Shown in pieces: positions 8,315-16,908 of a stretch of DNA of 64,000 bases; within the stretch, counting starts at the first letter, position 1; each line of letters opens with the position of its first letter. The stretch is from Pseudomonadota bacterium (GTDB lineage: Bacteria > Myxococcota_A > Polyangia > Polyangiales > Polyangiaceae): assembly GCA_023423895.1 (NCBI GenBank), contig JAFAER010000050.1, forward strand, positions 10,939-74,938, written 5' to 3'. The notes under the pieces are model-generated. The model made no database searches. It was not told the origin of the DNA and saw only the letters and a program-made list of their open reading frames with translations. The position numbers were made by a program, and so were the translations under genes.

Positions 8315-10039
8315 ATGAAGCCCGCGACTCCCATGGTCCCGACGTTCGCGGTCGTGAATGACGAGAGCGGTGAGCGCGCCATCGACGTTCGAGTCGTCGG
8401 CGACACGCTTCTCCGATGCCCACTGACGAACAAGGGAACGGCGTTCACCACGGCCGAACGCGCCGAGCTCGGCCTGGTCGGCCTCCTTCCGCCGCGCGTC
8501 GAGTCGCTCGAAGAGCAAGTGGCCCGCGCGTACAGCGCCTTCCTGCGCGCGCCGACGTCCCTCGGGCGATATCAGCTCCTCCGGCGGGTCCAGGACACGA
8601 ACGAGATCCTCTTCTACGCGCTCCTCGAGCGGCACATCCGGGAGATGATGCCGATCGTCTACACGCCGACGGTCGGCGAGGGTGTGGAACGATTCTCCGA
8701 CGTCTACGAAGAGCCGCGCGGCTTGTGCATCTCGCTCGATGACCCGCGCTCTCCGGCGGAGATCGTGGCGAGCTTCCCGCAGGAGGACGTCCGCATGATC
8801 GTCGCGACGGACTCGTCGGCGATCCTCGGGATCGGCGATCAGGGATACAACGGCCTCGCGATTTCCATCGGCAAGCTTGCCCTGTACACGCTCGGCGGCG
8901 GCGTCAGTCCGTTCCAGACGTTGCCGGTCGTCCTCGACGTCGGCACCGATCGCACGACGCTGCTCGAGGATCGCGCCTATCTCGGCGTTCGTCAGAAGCG
9001 GCTCCGCGGGGAGGCCCACCTCGAGCTCGTTCGAAAGTTCGTGCTCGCGGTGCGCGAGCGCTGGCCGCGCGCCATCGTGCAGTGGGAAGACTTCGGCAAG
9101 GAGACCGCCTTCGACGTGCTCGATGCGTTCCGCGACGTGGTCCCCTCGTTCAACGACGACATCCAGGGGACCGGGGCCGTCGCGCTGGCGGGACTGATCG
9201 TCGCCGCACGGTCGAAGGGGGGTTCGCTCGCCTCCGAGCGCTTCCTCGTCTTCGGCGCCGGCGCGGGAGGGATCGGCGTCGCCCGCGCGATTCGCGAGGG
9301 ACTCGAGAACGAAGGTCTGAGCCGCGAGGAAGCTTCCGCGCGGATCTTCGTCGTCGACTCGAAGGGTCTGCTCGTCGAAGGCCGCGCGATGGAGAGTTAC
9401 AAGCTCGATTTCGCGCAACCGTCGAAGGCGATCGCCGGCTGGACGATCGCGAACAAGGTCCCCTCGCTCATCGAGACGATCGGCAACGGCAAAGTGACCG
9501 CGCTGCTCGGCCTGTCGGGCCAGCGAGCGTCGTTCGACGAGCGCGTGATCCGTTCGGTGATGGAGAACACGCCTCGTCCGATCGTGTTCGCGCTGTCGAA
9601 CCCGACCAGCGCCTGCGAGGCGGTGCCGGCCGACGTCCTGCAGTGGAGCAGCGGGCGCGCGATCGTCGCCACCGGAAGTCCATTCGATCCGGTCGAAATC
9701 GGCGGCGAGACTCACGTGATCGGGCAGGGGAACAACGCGTTCGTCTTCCCCGGTCTCGGCTTCGGGGCGATCCTCACCGAGTCGCGCCGCGTCACCGACG
9801 GCATGGTCGCCGAGGCGGCACATGCGCTCGCGGAGATGACGAGCGAGCGCTACGGGACGAAGCTGATCTATCCGCCGGTCGAGGACCTGCGCGAGGCCAC
9901 CGTGCGCGTCGCCGCGCGCGTCGCGAAGCGCGCGATCGCCGACGGCGTCGCCACGCGGAAGGACCTGCCTGACGACCTCGAAACGCACGCGCGCCGTCAT
10001 GCGTGGACGCCCGCGTACCTCCCCTTCCGCAGGAGCTGA
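8315..10039 (+). CDS. maeA: NAD-type malic enzyme
   Basis: A 574-residue enzyme that should decarboxylate malate to pyruvate and CO2 with reduction of NAD(P). The length fits the long bacterial/eukaryotic malic enzyme family. The N-terminal domain has VYTPTVGEG and the substrate region around EEPRGL. The metal-binding region FNDDIQGTG marks the family, and the nucleotide-binding motif is FGAGAGGIG. The sequence ends with the usual AARVAKRAIADG block, about 40 residues from the C-terminus. ATG 8315 starts the protein; an ATG six codons later is possible. NAD rather than NADP preference is suggested by family resemblance, not proven. It stands alone between two convergent or divergent neighbours. 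Confidence 0.95.
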   Translation: MKPATPMVPTFAVVNDESGERAIDVRVVGDTLLRCPLTNKGTAFTTAERAELGLVGLLPPRVESLEEQVARAYSAFLRAPTSLGRYQLLRRVQDTNEILFYALLERHIREMMPIVYTPTVGEGVERFSDVYEEPRGLCISLDDPRSPAEIVASFPQEDVRMIVATDSSAILGIGDQGYNGLAISIGKLALYTLGGGVSPFQTLPVVLDVGTDRTTLLEDRAYLGVRQKRLRGEAHLELVRKFVLAVRERWPRAIVQWEDFGKETAFDVLDAFRDVVPSFNDDIQGTGAVALAGLIVAARSKGGSLASERFLVFGAGAGGIGVARAIREGLENEGLSREEASARIFVVDSKGLLVEGRAMESYKLDFAQPSKAIAGWTIANKVPSLIETIGNGKVTALLGLSGQRASFDERVIRSVMENTPRPIVFALSNPTSACEAVPADVLQWSSGRAIVATGSPFDPVEIGGETHVIGQGNNAFVFPGLGFGAILTESRRVTDGMVAEAAHALAEMTSERYGTKLIYPPVEDLREATVRVAARVAKRAIADGVATRKDLPDDLETHARRHAWTPAYLPFRRS

Positions 10040-10078
10040 TGCGCCGGACGCCGCCGGCTGCGGTCCACCGAGCGTCCG

Positions 10079-11131
10079 TCAGGACGCGCAGTCGGTCGGC
10101 TCGACGGTGAGCTCGAACACGCGCGGGCCCGTCACTCGGACGACGTAGGCGCGCCCCGCCTCCGTCGACCACCCGTCAGGCACGAAGCGAATCGCAGACC
10201 GGCTGCCGAGGAGCGGCGTGAGGTGTGTCGTCGTGACCGGAAGCTCTCGGTCATCGACGAAGACCTTCACGGTTGCATGATCGAGGTCCCCGTCCGAGCT
10301 CTGGATGGTCCAGCCGATCTCGTCGAGGCGCTCGGACCTGAAGACGTCCATCGGAACCGGGCCTGCGGGCGGCCATGCGACCCACGCGCGCGCGGCCGGC
10401 TCCGCGCCGTCTCTTCCCGCCGCGAGCGCGCTCCTGCCGTCACCCGGCTTCGCTTCCACGGGCAGCGCCCGACCGTCGACGACGACGCACGCGTAGCGAT
10501 CGGTCGACCCGAGGCCGATCGACGTGAGCTTCTCGGAGAGCAGCCAGCGTCGATGCACCATCGTGGCTTCGTTGCCCGGGTCCTCGATGAACGCTCCGAT
10601 CGCGATCGGAACACTCCGGTTCGCCACGAGGCTGACCGAAGACGTGAGCGCGCCGACCGGAGACCAGCAGCGCCAGCTCGGCGGCGGCGTGTGCGAAAGC
10701 TGCGCGTTCGCATGCGCGAGCAGGGCACACTCCTGCGCGGACTCCGTCCACGCGGGCTCCACGTCGACCGGATCGACCCCGGCGAGGAAGCGATGAAGGT
10801 TCAGCACGCGGAGGGCCCGGTCCGCCGCATCGGCATCGAGCGATCCGGCGTTGCACGTCGCGCCGTCGCCGGCCCAGCGCGCAGCCGCCACTCCCTCGCG
10901 CGTCTCGCAGCGCCAGCGATGACAGACGAGATCACGTCGCGTCGGTCCGGGCTCGTCCTCGCACCGCGGGTCCTCGGCCGTCGTGGGTCCGGCCGCCGTC
11001 GTCCCGGTCGAGCGCGTCTCGGACACGCTCGCGCTATCCTGCGCCTCCTCCTCGACGTCGAGGTCGCCGCTGCGGACGGAGCATCCCGCCGCGAGCAGGA
11101 GAACGGAGAGTACGAACGCTGGACGAGACAT
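10079..11131 (-). CDS. CAP/SCP-domain lipoprotein
   Basis: A 350-residue lipoprotein. ATG 11131 is preceded by GCTGGAAA and gives a clean signal peptide with lipobox LAAGC (Cys near residue 18). An acidic, Ser/Thr-rich linker follows. Residues about 105-215 look like a divergent CAP (SCP/PR-1) domain: LNLHRFLAGV, the HANAQLSHTPP segment, then FIEDPGN, MVHRRWLLS and the closing YACVVVDG. CAP proteins bind lipids or act as secreted factors; bacterial ones are poorly understood. The C-terminal 110 residues (VAWPPAGPVP..., VFELTVEP) may be a second beta-rich domain. It converges closely with malic enzyme. Confidence 0.82.
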   Translation of the reverse strand: MSRPAFVLSVLLLAAGCSVRSGDLDVEEEAQDSASVSETRSTGTTAAGPTTAEDPRCEDEPGPTRRDLVCHRWRCETREGVAAARWAGDGATCNAGSLDADAADRALRVLNLHRFLAGVDPVDVEPAWTESAQECALLAHANAQLSHTPPPSWRCWSPVGALTSSVSLVANRSVPIAIGAFIEDPGNEATMVHRRWLLSEKLTSIGLGSTDRYACVVVDGRALPVEAKPGDGRSALAAGRDGAEPAARAWVAWPPAGPVPMDVFRSERLDEIGWTIQSSDGDLDHATVKVFVDDRELPVTTTHLTPLLGSRSAIRFVPDGWSTEAGRAYVVRVTGPRVFELTVEPTDCAS

Positions 11132-11319
11132 TTTCCAGCTCGATGAACGGACGCGGCGCGCACGCGTTAAGCACGAGCAGCCATCACCGCGCGCGTCGCA
11201 CATCCACGCATCGTGTCCACGCGCTCGAATCAGGGCGTCCGGTGGCGTCGTGCGCGAGCGGCAGCGGCCGACACGAACGACGTGACGTCATCGGGCGGGA
11301 TCGGTAGCCTCGGCTGCGC
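11132..11319. promoter_or_regulatory. Divergent promoter region
   Basis: 188 bases between the minus-strand CAP lipoprotein gene and the plus-strand OPA transporter gene. I see no gene and no clear operator. Confidence 0.3.
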
Positions 11320-12669
11320 GTGAAGCTCTCGAAGGCGCAGTGGCGGACGCTCTTCGTCGTCTGGCTTACCTACGGCGCCTTCTACCTCTGCCGCGTCAAC
11401 ATCGGTCCGGCGCGCGTCGAGGTCGAGAAGACCTTCGCGATCGATCCGCTCGAGATGGGCCTCGTGCTCGGGGCGCTGAAGATCGGCTACGCCATCGGAC
11501 AGCTCGTCAACGGGCAGCTCGCGGAGCGCTACGGCCCGAAGCGGATCCTGCTCACCGGCATCTTCGGGTCCGTCACCGCCTGCCTCCTCTTCGCGTCGGC
11601 GGGCAAGCTCGTCACGGTCCTTCCGTCGCTTGCCGCGCCGGTGAACGCCGTCGTGCGCATCGTCTCACCAGGCGCCGCGCTCGGTCCGGCGGCGGCGCTA
11701 CTGCTCGTCATCTGGTTCGCGAACGGCTACTTCCAGGCCGGCGGCTGGCCTCCCACCGTGAAGATCATGGCCGGGTGGTACACGCCGACGGAGCGTGGCC
11801 GGATGATGGGCGTCCTCGGCACGAGCTACCAGCTCGGGTCGGCGCTCACCATCGCCGCCTCCGGTGCGCTCGTCGCGTTCGCGGGCAACGACTTCCGCGC
11901 AGCCTTCATCGTCCCCGCGGTCATCCTCGGCGGCGTCGGCATCCATGCGAAGCTCCGCATGCGTGAGCGCCCGGGCCCCGGAGAGGCCCCGTCGATCGAC
12001 GCGCTCGCGAGCTCGAACGAGACGGCCACGAAGAGCGCGCCGTCGAAGCCGATGTCGATGCGCGAGACGCTCTTCGTCACGTTCACCAATCCCAAGATCT
12101 GGGTCCTCGCCATTGCGCTCTTCGGCCTCGACATCGTCCGGTACGGCTTCCTGGACTGGGCGCCCGGTCACCTCAAGAAGCTCCACGGCTCCGGTGTCCT
12201 CCTTGCCGGGTTGAAGGTCGCGGTGTTCCCGCTCGCCGGCGGGCTCGGTGCGCTCGTGTCGGGCTGGGCAACCGATCGCTGGTTCCAGTCACGCCGCGCC
12301 CCCGTGATCGCGGTGACCATGGGCATGGTCGGCGTCCTCACGCTCGTGTTCGACCGCGTCGCGCCGCTCGGCGCCGGTCCGACGGTCGCGTGCCTCGCGC
12401 TGATCGGCTTCTTTCTCTACGGCGCGCAGATCCTGCTCGTCGGCACGGCCGCTCAGGATTTCGCGAAGCGCGGGACGACCGCCGCTGCGGCGGGCTTCGT
12501 CGACTTCATGGGTTACCTCGGCGCGTTCGGCGGCGACGTCGTGACCGGTTGGCTGCTGAAGCATCGCGACTTCCACTCCGCGATCCTGTTCTGGGCAACC
12601 GCCGCGATCGTCGCAGCCGTGCTCTCGGCGCTGCTCTGGCGCGCGCGCCCGGTCAGCGCGACCGGTTGA
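11320..12669 (+). CDS. MFS transporter, organophosphate:phosphate antiporter-like
   Basis: A 449-residue, 12-helix inner-membrane transporter of the major facilitator superfamily. The start is GTG 11320. The N-terminal LYGAFYLCRVN-like segment (TYGAFYLCRVNIG) and YFQAGGWPPTVKIM in helix 4-5 are typical of the OPA family (GlpT, UhpT), which exchange organic phosphates for inorganic phosphate. The A-like loop NGQLAERYGPKR is the usual MFS signature between helices 2 and 3. A charged central loop (about residues 210-250) joins the two halves. Sugar-phosphate or glycerol-3-phosphate transport is likely from family, but the substrate is not readable. It converges with the L,D-transpeptidase gene, six bases apart. 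Confidence 0.88.
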   Translation: MKLSKAQWRTLFVVWLTYGAFYLCRVNIGPARVEVEKTFAIDPLEMGLVLGALKIGYAIGQLVNGQLAERYGPKRILLTGIFGSVTACLLFASAGKLVTVLPSLAAPVNAVVRIVSPGAALGPAAALLLVIWFANGYFQAGGWPPTVKIMAGWYTPTERGRMMGVLGTSYQLGSALTIAASGALVAFAGNDFRAAFIVPAVILGGVGIHAKLRMRERPGPGEAPSIDALASSNETATKSAPSKPMSMRETLFVTFTNPKIWVLAIALFGLDIVRYGFLDWAPGHLKKLHGSGVLLAGLKVAVFPLAGGLGALVSGWATDRWFQSRRAPVIAVTMGMVGVLTLVFDRVAPLGAGPTVACLALIGFFLYGAQILLVGTAAQDFAKRGTTAAAAGFVDFMGYLGAFGGDVVTGWLLKHRDFHSAILFWATAAIVAAVLSALLWRARPVSATG

Positions 12670-12675
12670 TCCCGC

Positions 12676-14433
12676 TCACTGCTGCGGCGATGCGATCGCG
12701 GCCGAGCGGCGTCTGCCGGGAGGCGGGTCTTCGTGGACGACGACGCGCGAGCCGGAGCTCTCGTCTTTGCTGAACACGCCGTGCCAGCCCGTGGGCAGCT
12801 GCGGCTCCGCCCAGTTGAACAATGTCCGGGCGTCCTCGGGCGACATGTTCACGCAGCCGTGGCTCCGCACGTTGCCGAAGGAGTCGTGCCAGAACGCGCC
12901 GTGCAGCGCGTAGCTTCCCTGGAAGTACATGACCCACGGCACGTCCTCGATCGAATACGGGCCGTCGGACGCGACGTCGCCGTCCATCGTCGAGGTGACG
13001 TGTTTCTCGCGGATGCGATACGTCCCGGGCGGCGTCGGGAAGTCTCGCTCGGGATCCTGCAGGTTGCGGCGCCCCGACGAGATGAGCGTCGCGAAGACCG
13101 GCCGCCGTCCTTCGAACGCGACGAGCTGCTGCCGCGTGAGGTCCACGTCGATCCACCGTTCGTCGGGTCGGACGTCGGCCGGGATCTGCGGCTTCGCGAC
13201 CTTGAGCTCCGGCAGGCGGACCCAGAAACCGGCGGTCGTCTGCTGATAGGTGACGCCCGAGATCGTCGCTTCGCGTCCCGTCAGCAGGACCGCGCTCCGC
13301 TTCGGCAGCGCGCCGCCCCAGCCCGCCTTGAAGCCGCCCTTCCCGTCCTCGGCGAGCTCGATCTTCTGCGCGCCGCTCGTCATCACGAAGGCGACTGTCC
13401 CCGCGAGCGGGGCGCCGCCGTCGATCTCCACGACCGGTTCGCCCGCATCTGCAAGATCGGCGAGGTTCGGGAACGGGAGCAGATCGGCCACGGCACCTTC
13501 GCCCGTGAACCAGCTCCCGACATGTTTCGTCGCACCGTTCTGCAGGACGATCCGATCGTAGGGCACGGCGAAGCCGAAGGTGGTTCGCCACCAGCGCGTG
13601 CCGGCTGCCTTGAAGTCGCGATCGAGCGCGACGGTGAACCCACGCGCCATCTTCCGTACGAGGACGCCCCTGCCCTTCAGCTCCTTGAGCTGCGGACGCC
13701 CGGCGTCGGGGTTCTTGAACGGATCGTTGATGCGATCCTTGTCCTTGTCCTTTTCCTTGTCTCGCTTGTCCTTCGACGGCCGGCGCGGCGGCGCGGTGTC
13801 CTCGTCGGAGCTGACGAGCCCCGGCTCCTCGTCCTTCTCTCCTTCGCCGGCGGCAGGCGCGGCGCTCTCTTCCGGCTTCGGCGAGGCGGAGAGATGCGGC
13901 TCGTACTTCTTGCGATCGTCGGCTTTGAGGACGCGGCGATAGAGCGGCGTCCCGTCGACGACGTTGACGCCGTACCGGTACGGCATGCCGGCATCGAGGT
14001 CGGGCTGCTTCGGCGCGAGCTTCACACGCGGGTTCGTCAGATCGATCGTCGCAACCTTCCCGCAGACGAATCCGCCCTCGACGAGCTCGTACCAGCCGTC
14101 CTTGCACTCGTCGTTCTTGATCGGCGGGTCGTACGCCATCACGACCGCGCCGTTGCGGAGATAGCCCATCCGTCGTGCGCCTGCATCGCTCTCGGGCCAG
14201 ATCGGCTGATCGCTGACCGACGCGACGAAGCTCGCGGCCGCCAACTTGAGGACGAGCTTGCTCGCCGCCTTCGGCTCGGGATCGGCGACGGACGCATCGT
14301 CCATCATGGCGGCCGTCGTCGACGCGTCGGCGGCCTCCGACGACGACGTCGACGAATCGTGCCGCGCCTTGTCGCACGCCTCGAGGAATACGAGCGCGCA
14401 CGCGGGGATGAAAGCGAACTGCCACAACCGCAC
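12676..14433 (-). CDS. L,D-transpeptidase (YkuD) lipoprotein, paralogue
   Basis: A 585-residue lipoprotein. GTG 14433 is preceded by GAGGCAGG. The signal peptide ends in lipobox LEAC (Cys near residue 20). The architecture repeats that of the gene at 647-2566: an N-terminal half with the same landmarks (RRMGYLRNGAVV, GWYELVEGGFVCGK, TPLYRR), then the YkuD domain with HGAFWHDSFG and SHGCVNM, nucleophile Cys near 527. A charged insert rich in Lys/Asp lies near residues 205-235 instead of a C-terminal tail. The two proteins are clear paralogues and should both remodel peptidoglycan in the periplasm. It is divergent from the S-formylglutathione hydrolase gene. Confidence 0.9.
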   Translation of the reverse strand: MRLWQFAFIPACALVFLEACDKARHDSSTSSSEAADASTTAAMMDDASVADPEPKAASKLVLKLAAASFVASVSDQPIWPESDAGARRMGYLRNGAVVMAYDPPIKNDECKDGWYELVEGGFVCGKVATIDLTNPRVKLAPKQPDLDAGMPYRYGVNVVDGTPLYRRVLKADDRKKYEPHLSASPKPEESAAPAAGEGEKDEEPGLVSSDEDTAPPRRPSKDKRDKEKDKDKDRINDPFKNPDAGRPQLKELKGRGVLVRKMARGFTVALDRDFKAAGTRWWRTTFGFAVPYDRIVLQNGATKHVGSWFTGEGAVADLLPFPNLADLADAGEPVVEIDGGAPLAGTVAFVMTSGAQKIELAEDGKGGFKAGWGGALPKRSAVLLTGREATISGVTYQQTTAGFWVRLPELKVAKPQIPADVRPDERWIDVDLTRQQLVAFEGRRPVFATLISSGRRNLQDPERDFPTPPGTYRIREKHVTSTMDGDVASDGPYSIEDVPWVMYFQGSYALHGAFWHDSFGNVRSHGCVNMSPEDARTLFNWAEPQLPTGWHGVFSKDESSGSRVVVHEDPPPGRRRSAAIASPQQ

Positions 14434-14517
14434 GGCCTGCCTCGCTTAGCGCGATCTTCACGCGCGCGGAAGACCCCAGGGCCGCGAGCGCCGACTTTCG
14501 CGTATGATCGCGCGCGC

Positions 14518-15381
14518 ATGACGGCGGCATCGAAGGTCACGACCAGGTCGGAGCACGCAGCCTACGGCGGGCGCCAGGGCTTCTACGAACGTACGAGCGA
14601 CGCATGCGCCGGCCCGATGCGATTCTCGGTCTACCTTCCGCCGCGCGCGCTTGCCAGGGACGCGGAGAAGGTGCCCGCGCTCTACTACCTCGCCGGTCTC
14701 ACGTGCAACGAGGAGCACTTGCCTACGAAAGGCGGCGCGCTCCGTCTCGCCTCCGAGCTCGGGCTCGCGCTCGTCGCGTGTGACACGAGCCCGCGCGCAA
14801 AGCGTTATCCGGGCGACGACGAGAGCTGGGACTTCGGCCAGGGCGCGGGCTTCTACCTCGATGCGACGGAAGCTCCCTGGTCGGAGAGCTACCGGATGGA
14901 AACGCACGTCGTTCAGGAGCTGCCCGCATGGGTCGAGGAGGCATTTCCGATCGCCGGCGATCGGCGAGGGATCTTCGGTCATTCGATGGGCGGCCACGGA
15001 GCGCTCACGCTCGCGCTTCGTCATCCGGCTCGTTACGCGAGCTGCTCTGCATTCGCGCCGATCGTCGCGCCGTCACGCGTGCCCTGGGGTGAGAAGGCCT
15101 TCTCCCGGTACCTCGGCTCCGATCGAGCGCGCTGGGCCGAACATGATGCCTGCGCGCTCGTCGCGAAGGGCACGTTGCCGTTCGAGCTCCTCGTCGATCA
15201 GGGAACGAGCGACAAGTTCCTCGAGCGCGAGCTCAAGCCCGAGCTGTTCGAAGAGGCCTGCAAGGCCGCCGGGCAGAAGCTCCGGCTCCGGTGCCACGAC
15301 GGCTACGACCACAGCTACTACTTCATCGCGACCGTGATGGAGGACCACCTCCGCCATCACGCGAGCGCGCTCGTTCGCTGA
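14518..15381 (+). CDS. fghA: S-formylglutathione hydrolase
   Basis: A 287-residue cytosolic esterase of the alpha/beta-hydrolase (esterase D) family, which hydrolyses S-formylglutathione to glutathione and formate, the last step of glutathione-linked formaldehyde removal. Family marks: YYLAGLTC near residue 60, DTSPR followed by the FGQGAGFYLDAT segment, nucleophile Ser 156 in FGHSMGGHGA, and His in GYDHSYYFI near the C-terminus. The Asp of the triad is expected in LLVDQGTSD. ATG 14518 gives the usual length. The partner class III alcohol dehydrogenase is not in this window; the alcohol dehydrogenase at 16909 belongs to another group. Confidence 0.95.
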   Translation: MTAASKVTTRSEHAAYGGRQGFYERTSDACAGPMRFSVYLPPRALARDAEKVPALYYLAGLTCNEEHLPTKGGALRLASELGLALVACDTSPRAKRYPGDDESWDFGQGAGFYLDATEAPWSESYRMETHVVQELPAWVEEAFPIAGDRRGIFGHSMGGHGALTLALRHPARYASCSAFAPIVAPSRVPWGEKAFSRYLGSDRARWAEHDACALVAKGTLPFELLVDQGTSDKFLERELKPELFEEACKAAGQKLRLRCHDGYDHSYYFIATVMEDHLRHHASALVR

Positions 15382-15487
15382 GTCGGACCGAGCCGCGCTG
15401 CGGTCGCATCCCGCGTGCGCGGTCGCCTCACCCGCGGCCAGCGCGCGCCTCTGCGCGCACCGATGATCGCGACCGCCCCTCCGAACG

Positions 15488-15527
15488 GCTGACCACGAGC
15501 TCCGTGGGCTGACCACGAGCTCCGTGG
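15488..15527 (+). repeat. Two exact tandem copies of a 20-bp unit
   Basis: GCTGACCACGAGCTCCGTGG occurs twice in direct succession (15488-15507 and 15508-15527). Each copy holds a small hairpin, CCACG / CGTGG around AGCTC. It lies about 120 bases upstream of the BON-SRPBCC gene, in the 264-base gap after the S-formylglutathione hydrolase gene. It could be a double binding site; nothing else was seen in that gap. Confidence 0.6.
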
Positions 15528-15645
15528 CGCCACGCGACCTCACCGCTCGCGTGGTCGCCCGACCGCCCTCGCACGTGAGCTCCATCGCGAGCCGAGCCCT
15601 CGCCTGGAACCGTTTCTGCCTTGGAGCGAGTCGGAGGTCGCCATC

Positions 15646-16902
15646 ATGTTCGAAGTTCGTGTCAGCCGTCGCCGCCGACCAGACCCGGCATCACTCGTCC
15701 TCGCTGCCGCCGGCGGCGCCATCGCAACGTCTGCCGTCAACGTGCTCCGCGATGCTTCGCGGCGTACACGCGCGAAGAATCGAATGACGTCGACTGCGAG
15801 CCACACGGCCAACCTGATGGGCAAGGCCGCGCGAGACGCGAAGAACCGCGCCGCGGGCGCCGCAGCGAGCGCGAAGAGCCTGATCCGCAAGGACCACGCC
15901 TCCGACGAGACGCTCGTCGCTCGCGTGCGATCGCGGCTCGGCCGCGTGGTCACGCATCCACATGCCATCCAGGTCAGCGCACACAACGGGCGCATCGTGC
16001 TCTCGGGTCCGATTCTGCGTCCCGAGGTCAGCCACCTGCTCCACGAGGTCCGGCGAGTACGCGGTGTACGCGGGATCGACAACCAACTCGAGGTGCATCA
16101 GCACGGCAACAACGTGCCGTCGCTCCAGGGGCCCGGCCGTGCCCCGCGCGCGCCGGAGCTGCTGCAGGAGCGCTGGACGCCGAGCCTGCGCGTCGGTGCA
16201 GCCGTCCTCGGCGCGGTCGCAGCGGCCGCCGGCGCCGCTCGTCTATCGCAGTCGCGGATCGCCGGGCTCGGGCTCACGGGCGTCGGCGCGCTCCTCGTCG
16301 TTCGCGCCGTGTTCGACGAGCCGCTCGGCCGCGTTCTCGGCCTCGGCCCGACGCGCCGCTCCGTCGAGATCCAGAAGACGATCACGATCGACGCGCCTGT
16401 CGAGCAGGTGTTCGAGCTCTTCTCCAACGTCGAGCGTTTCCCCCAGTTCATGGACCACGTCCAGAAGGTGACGCCGACGGGTGAAGGGAGATCCCACTGG
16501 AAGGTCCGCGGTCCGCTCGGCACATCGGTCGAGTGGGATGCCGAGGTGACGAGCTATGAACCGAACCAGCACATCGCGTGGAAAAGCGTCGACCGGGCGA
16601 TGATCAAGCAGGCTGGGATCGTGCGCTTCGAGCCCGCGCTCGACGGTCGCGGCACGCGCCTCGACGTGCATCTCTGCTACAACCCGGTCGCTGGGTATCT
16701 CGGTCACGGGGTCGCGTCGTTGTTCAAGGTCGACGCGAAGACCTCCTTCGACGAGGACCTCCTCCGGCTCAAGTCGCTGCTCGAAGAGGGCAAGGCGACG
16801 GCACACGGTGCACAGATGACGCGCGATCGGCTCGAGGTGGGCCCGACGCCGAGCATCGAGCGCTCCGGACGAGAACAGACGCTGGTCGATCAGACGCGCT
16901 GA
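15646..16902 (+). CDS. BON-domain and SRPBCC (polyketide cyclase-like) fusion protein
   Basis: A 418-residue protein starting at ATG 15646 behind a clear GGAGG. An N-terminal region of about 85 residues is Ala/Lys/Arg-rich and may associate with membrane or nucleic acid. Residues about 88-150 fit a BON domain (SDETLVARVRSRLG, VSAHNGRIVLSGPI, VRGVRGIDNQLEVH), a module that binds phospholipid or sugars. A hydrophobic pair of helices near 184-225 follows. Residues about 240-385 are an SRPBCC domain (IDAPVEQVFELFSNVERFPQFMDHV, ISWKS-like IAWKSVD), a lipid- or hydrophobe-binding fold. Similar proteins are found beside osmotic-stress genes. It ends six bases from the convergent alcohol dehydrogenase gene. 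Confidence 0.85.
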   Translation: MFEVRVSRRRRPDPASLVLAAAGGAIATSAVNVLRDASRRTRAKNRMTSTASHTANLMGKAARDAKNRAAGAAASAKSLIRKDHASDETLVARVRSRLGRVVTHPHAIQVSAHNGRIVLSGPILRPEVSHLLHEVRRVRGVRGIDNQLEVHQHGNNVPSLQGPGRAPRAPELLQERWTPSLRVGAAVLGAVAAAAGAARLSQSRIAGLGLTGVGALLVVRAVFDEPLGRVLGLGPTRRSVEIQKTITIDAPVEQVFELFSNVERFPQFMDHVQKVTPTGEGRSHWKVRGPLGTSVEWDAEVTSYEPNQHIAWKSVDRAMIKQAGIVRFEPALDGRGTRLDVHLCYNPVAGYLGHGVASLFKVDAKTSFDEDLLRLKSLLEEGKATAHGAQMTRDRLEVGPTPSIERSGREQTLVDQTR

Positions 16903-16908
16903 CCGCGC

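Noticed and set aside
7994..10000. A minus-strand open frame of 668 codons
   Set aside because: It is the antisense shadow of the malic enzyme gene, whose motifs are decisive.
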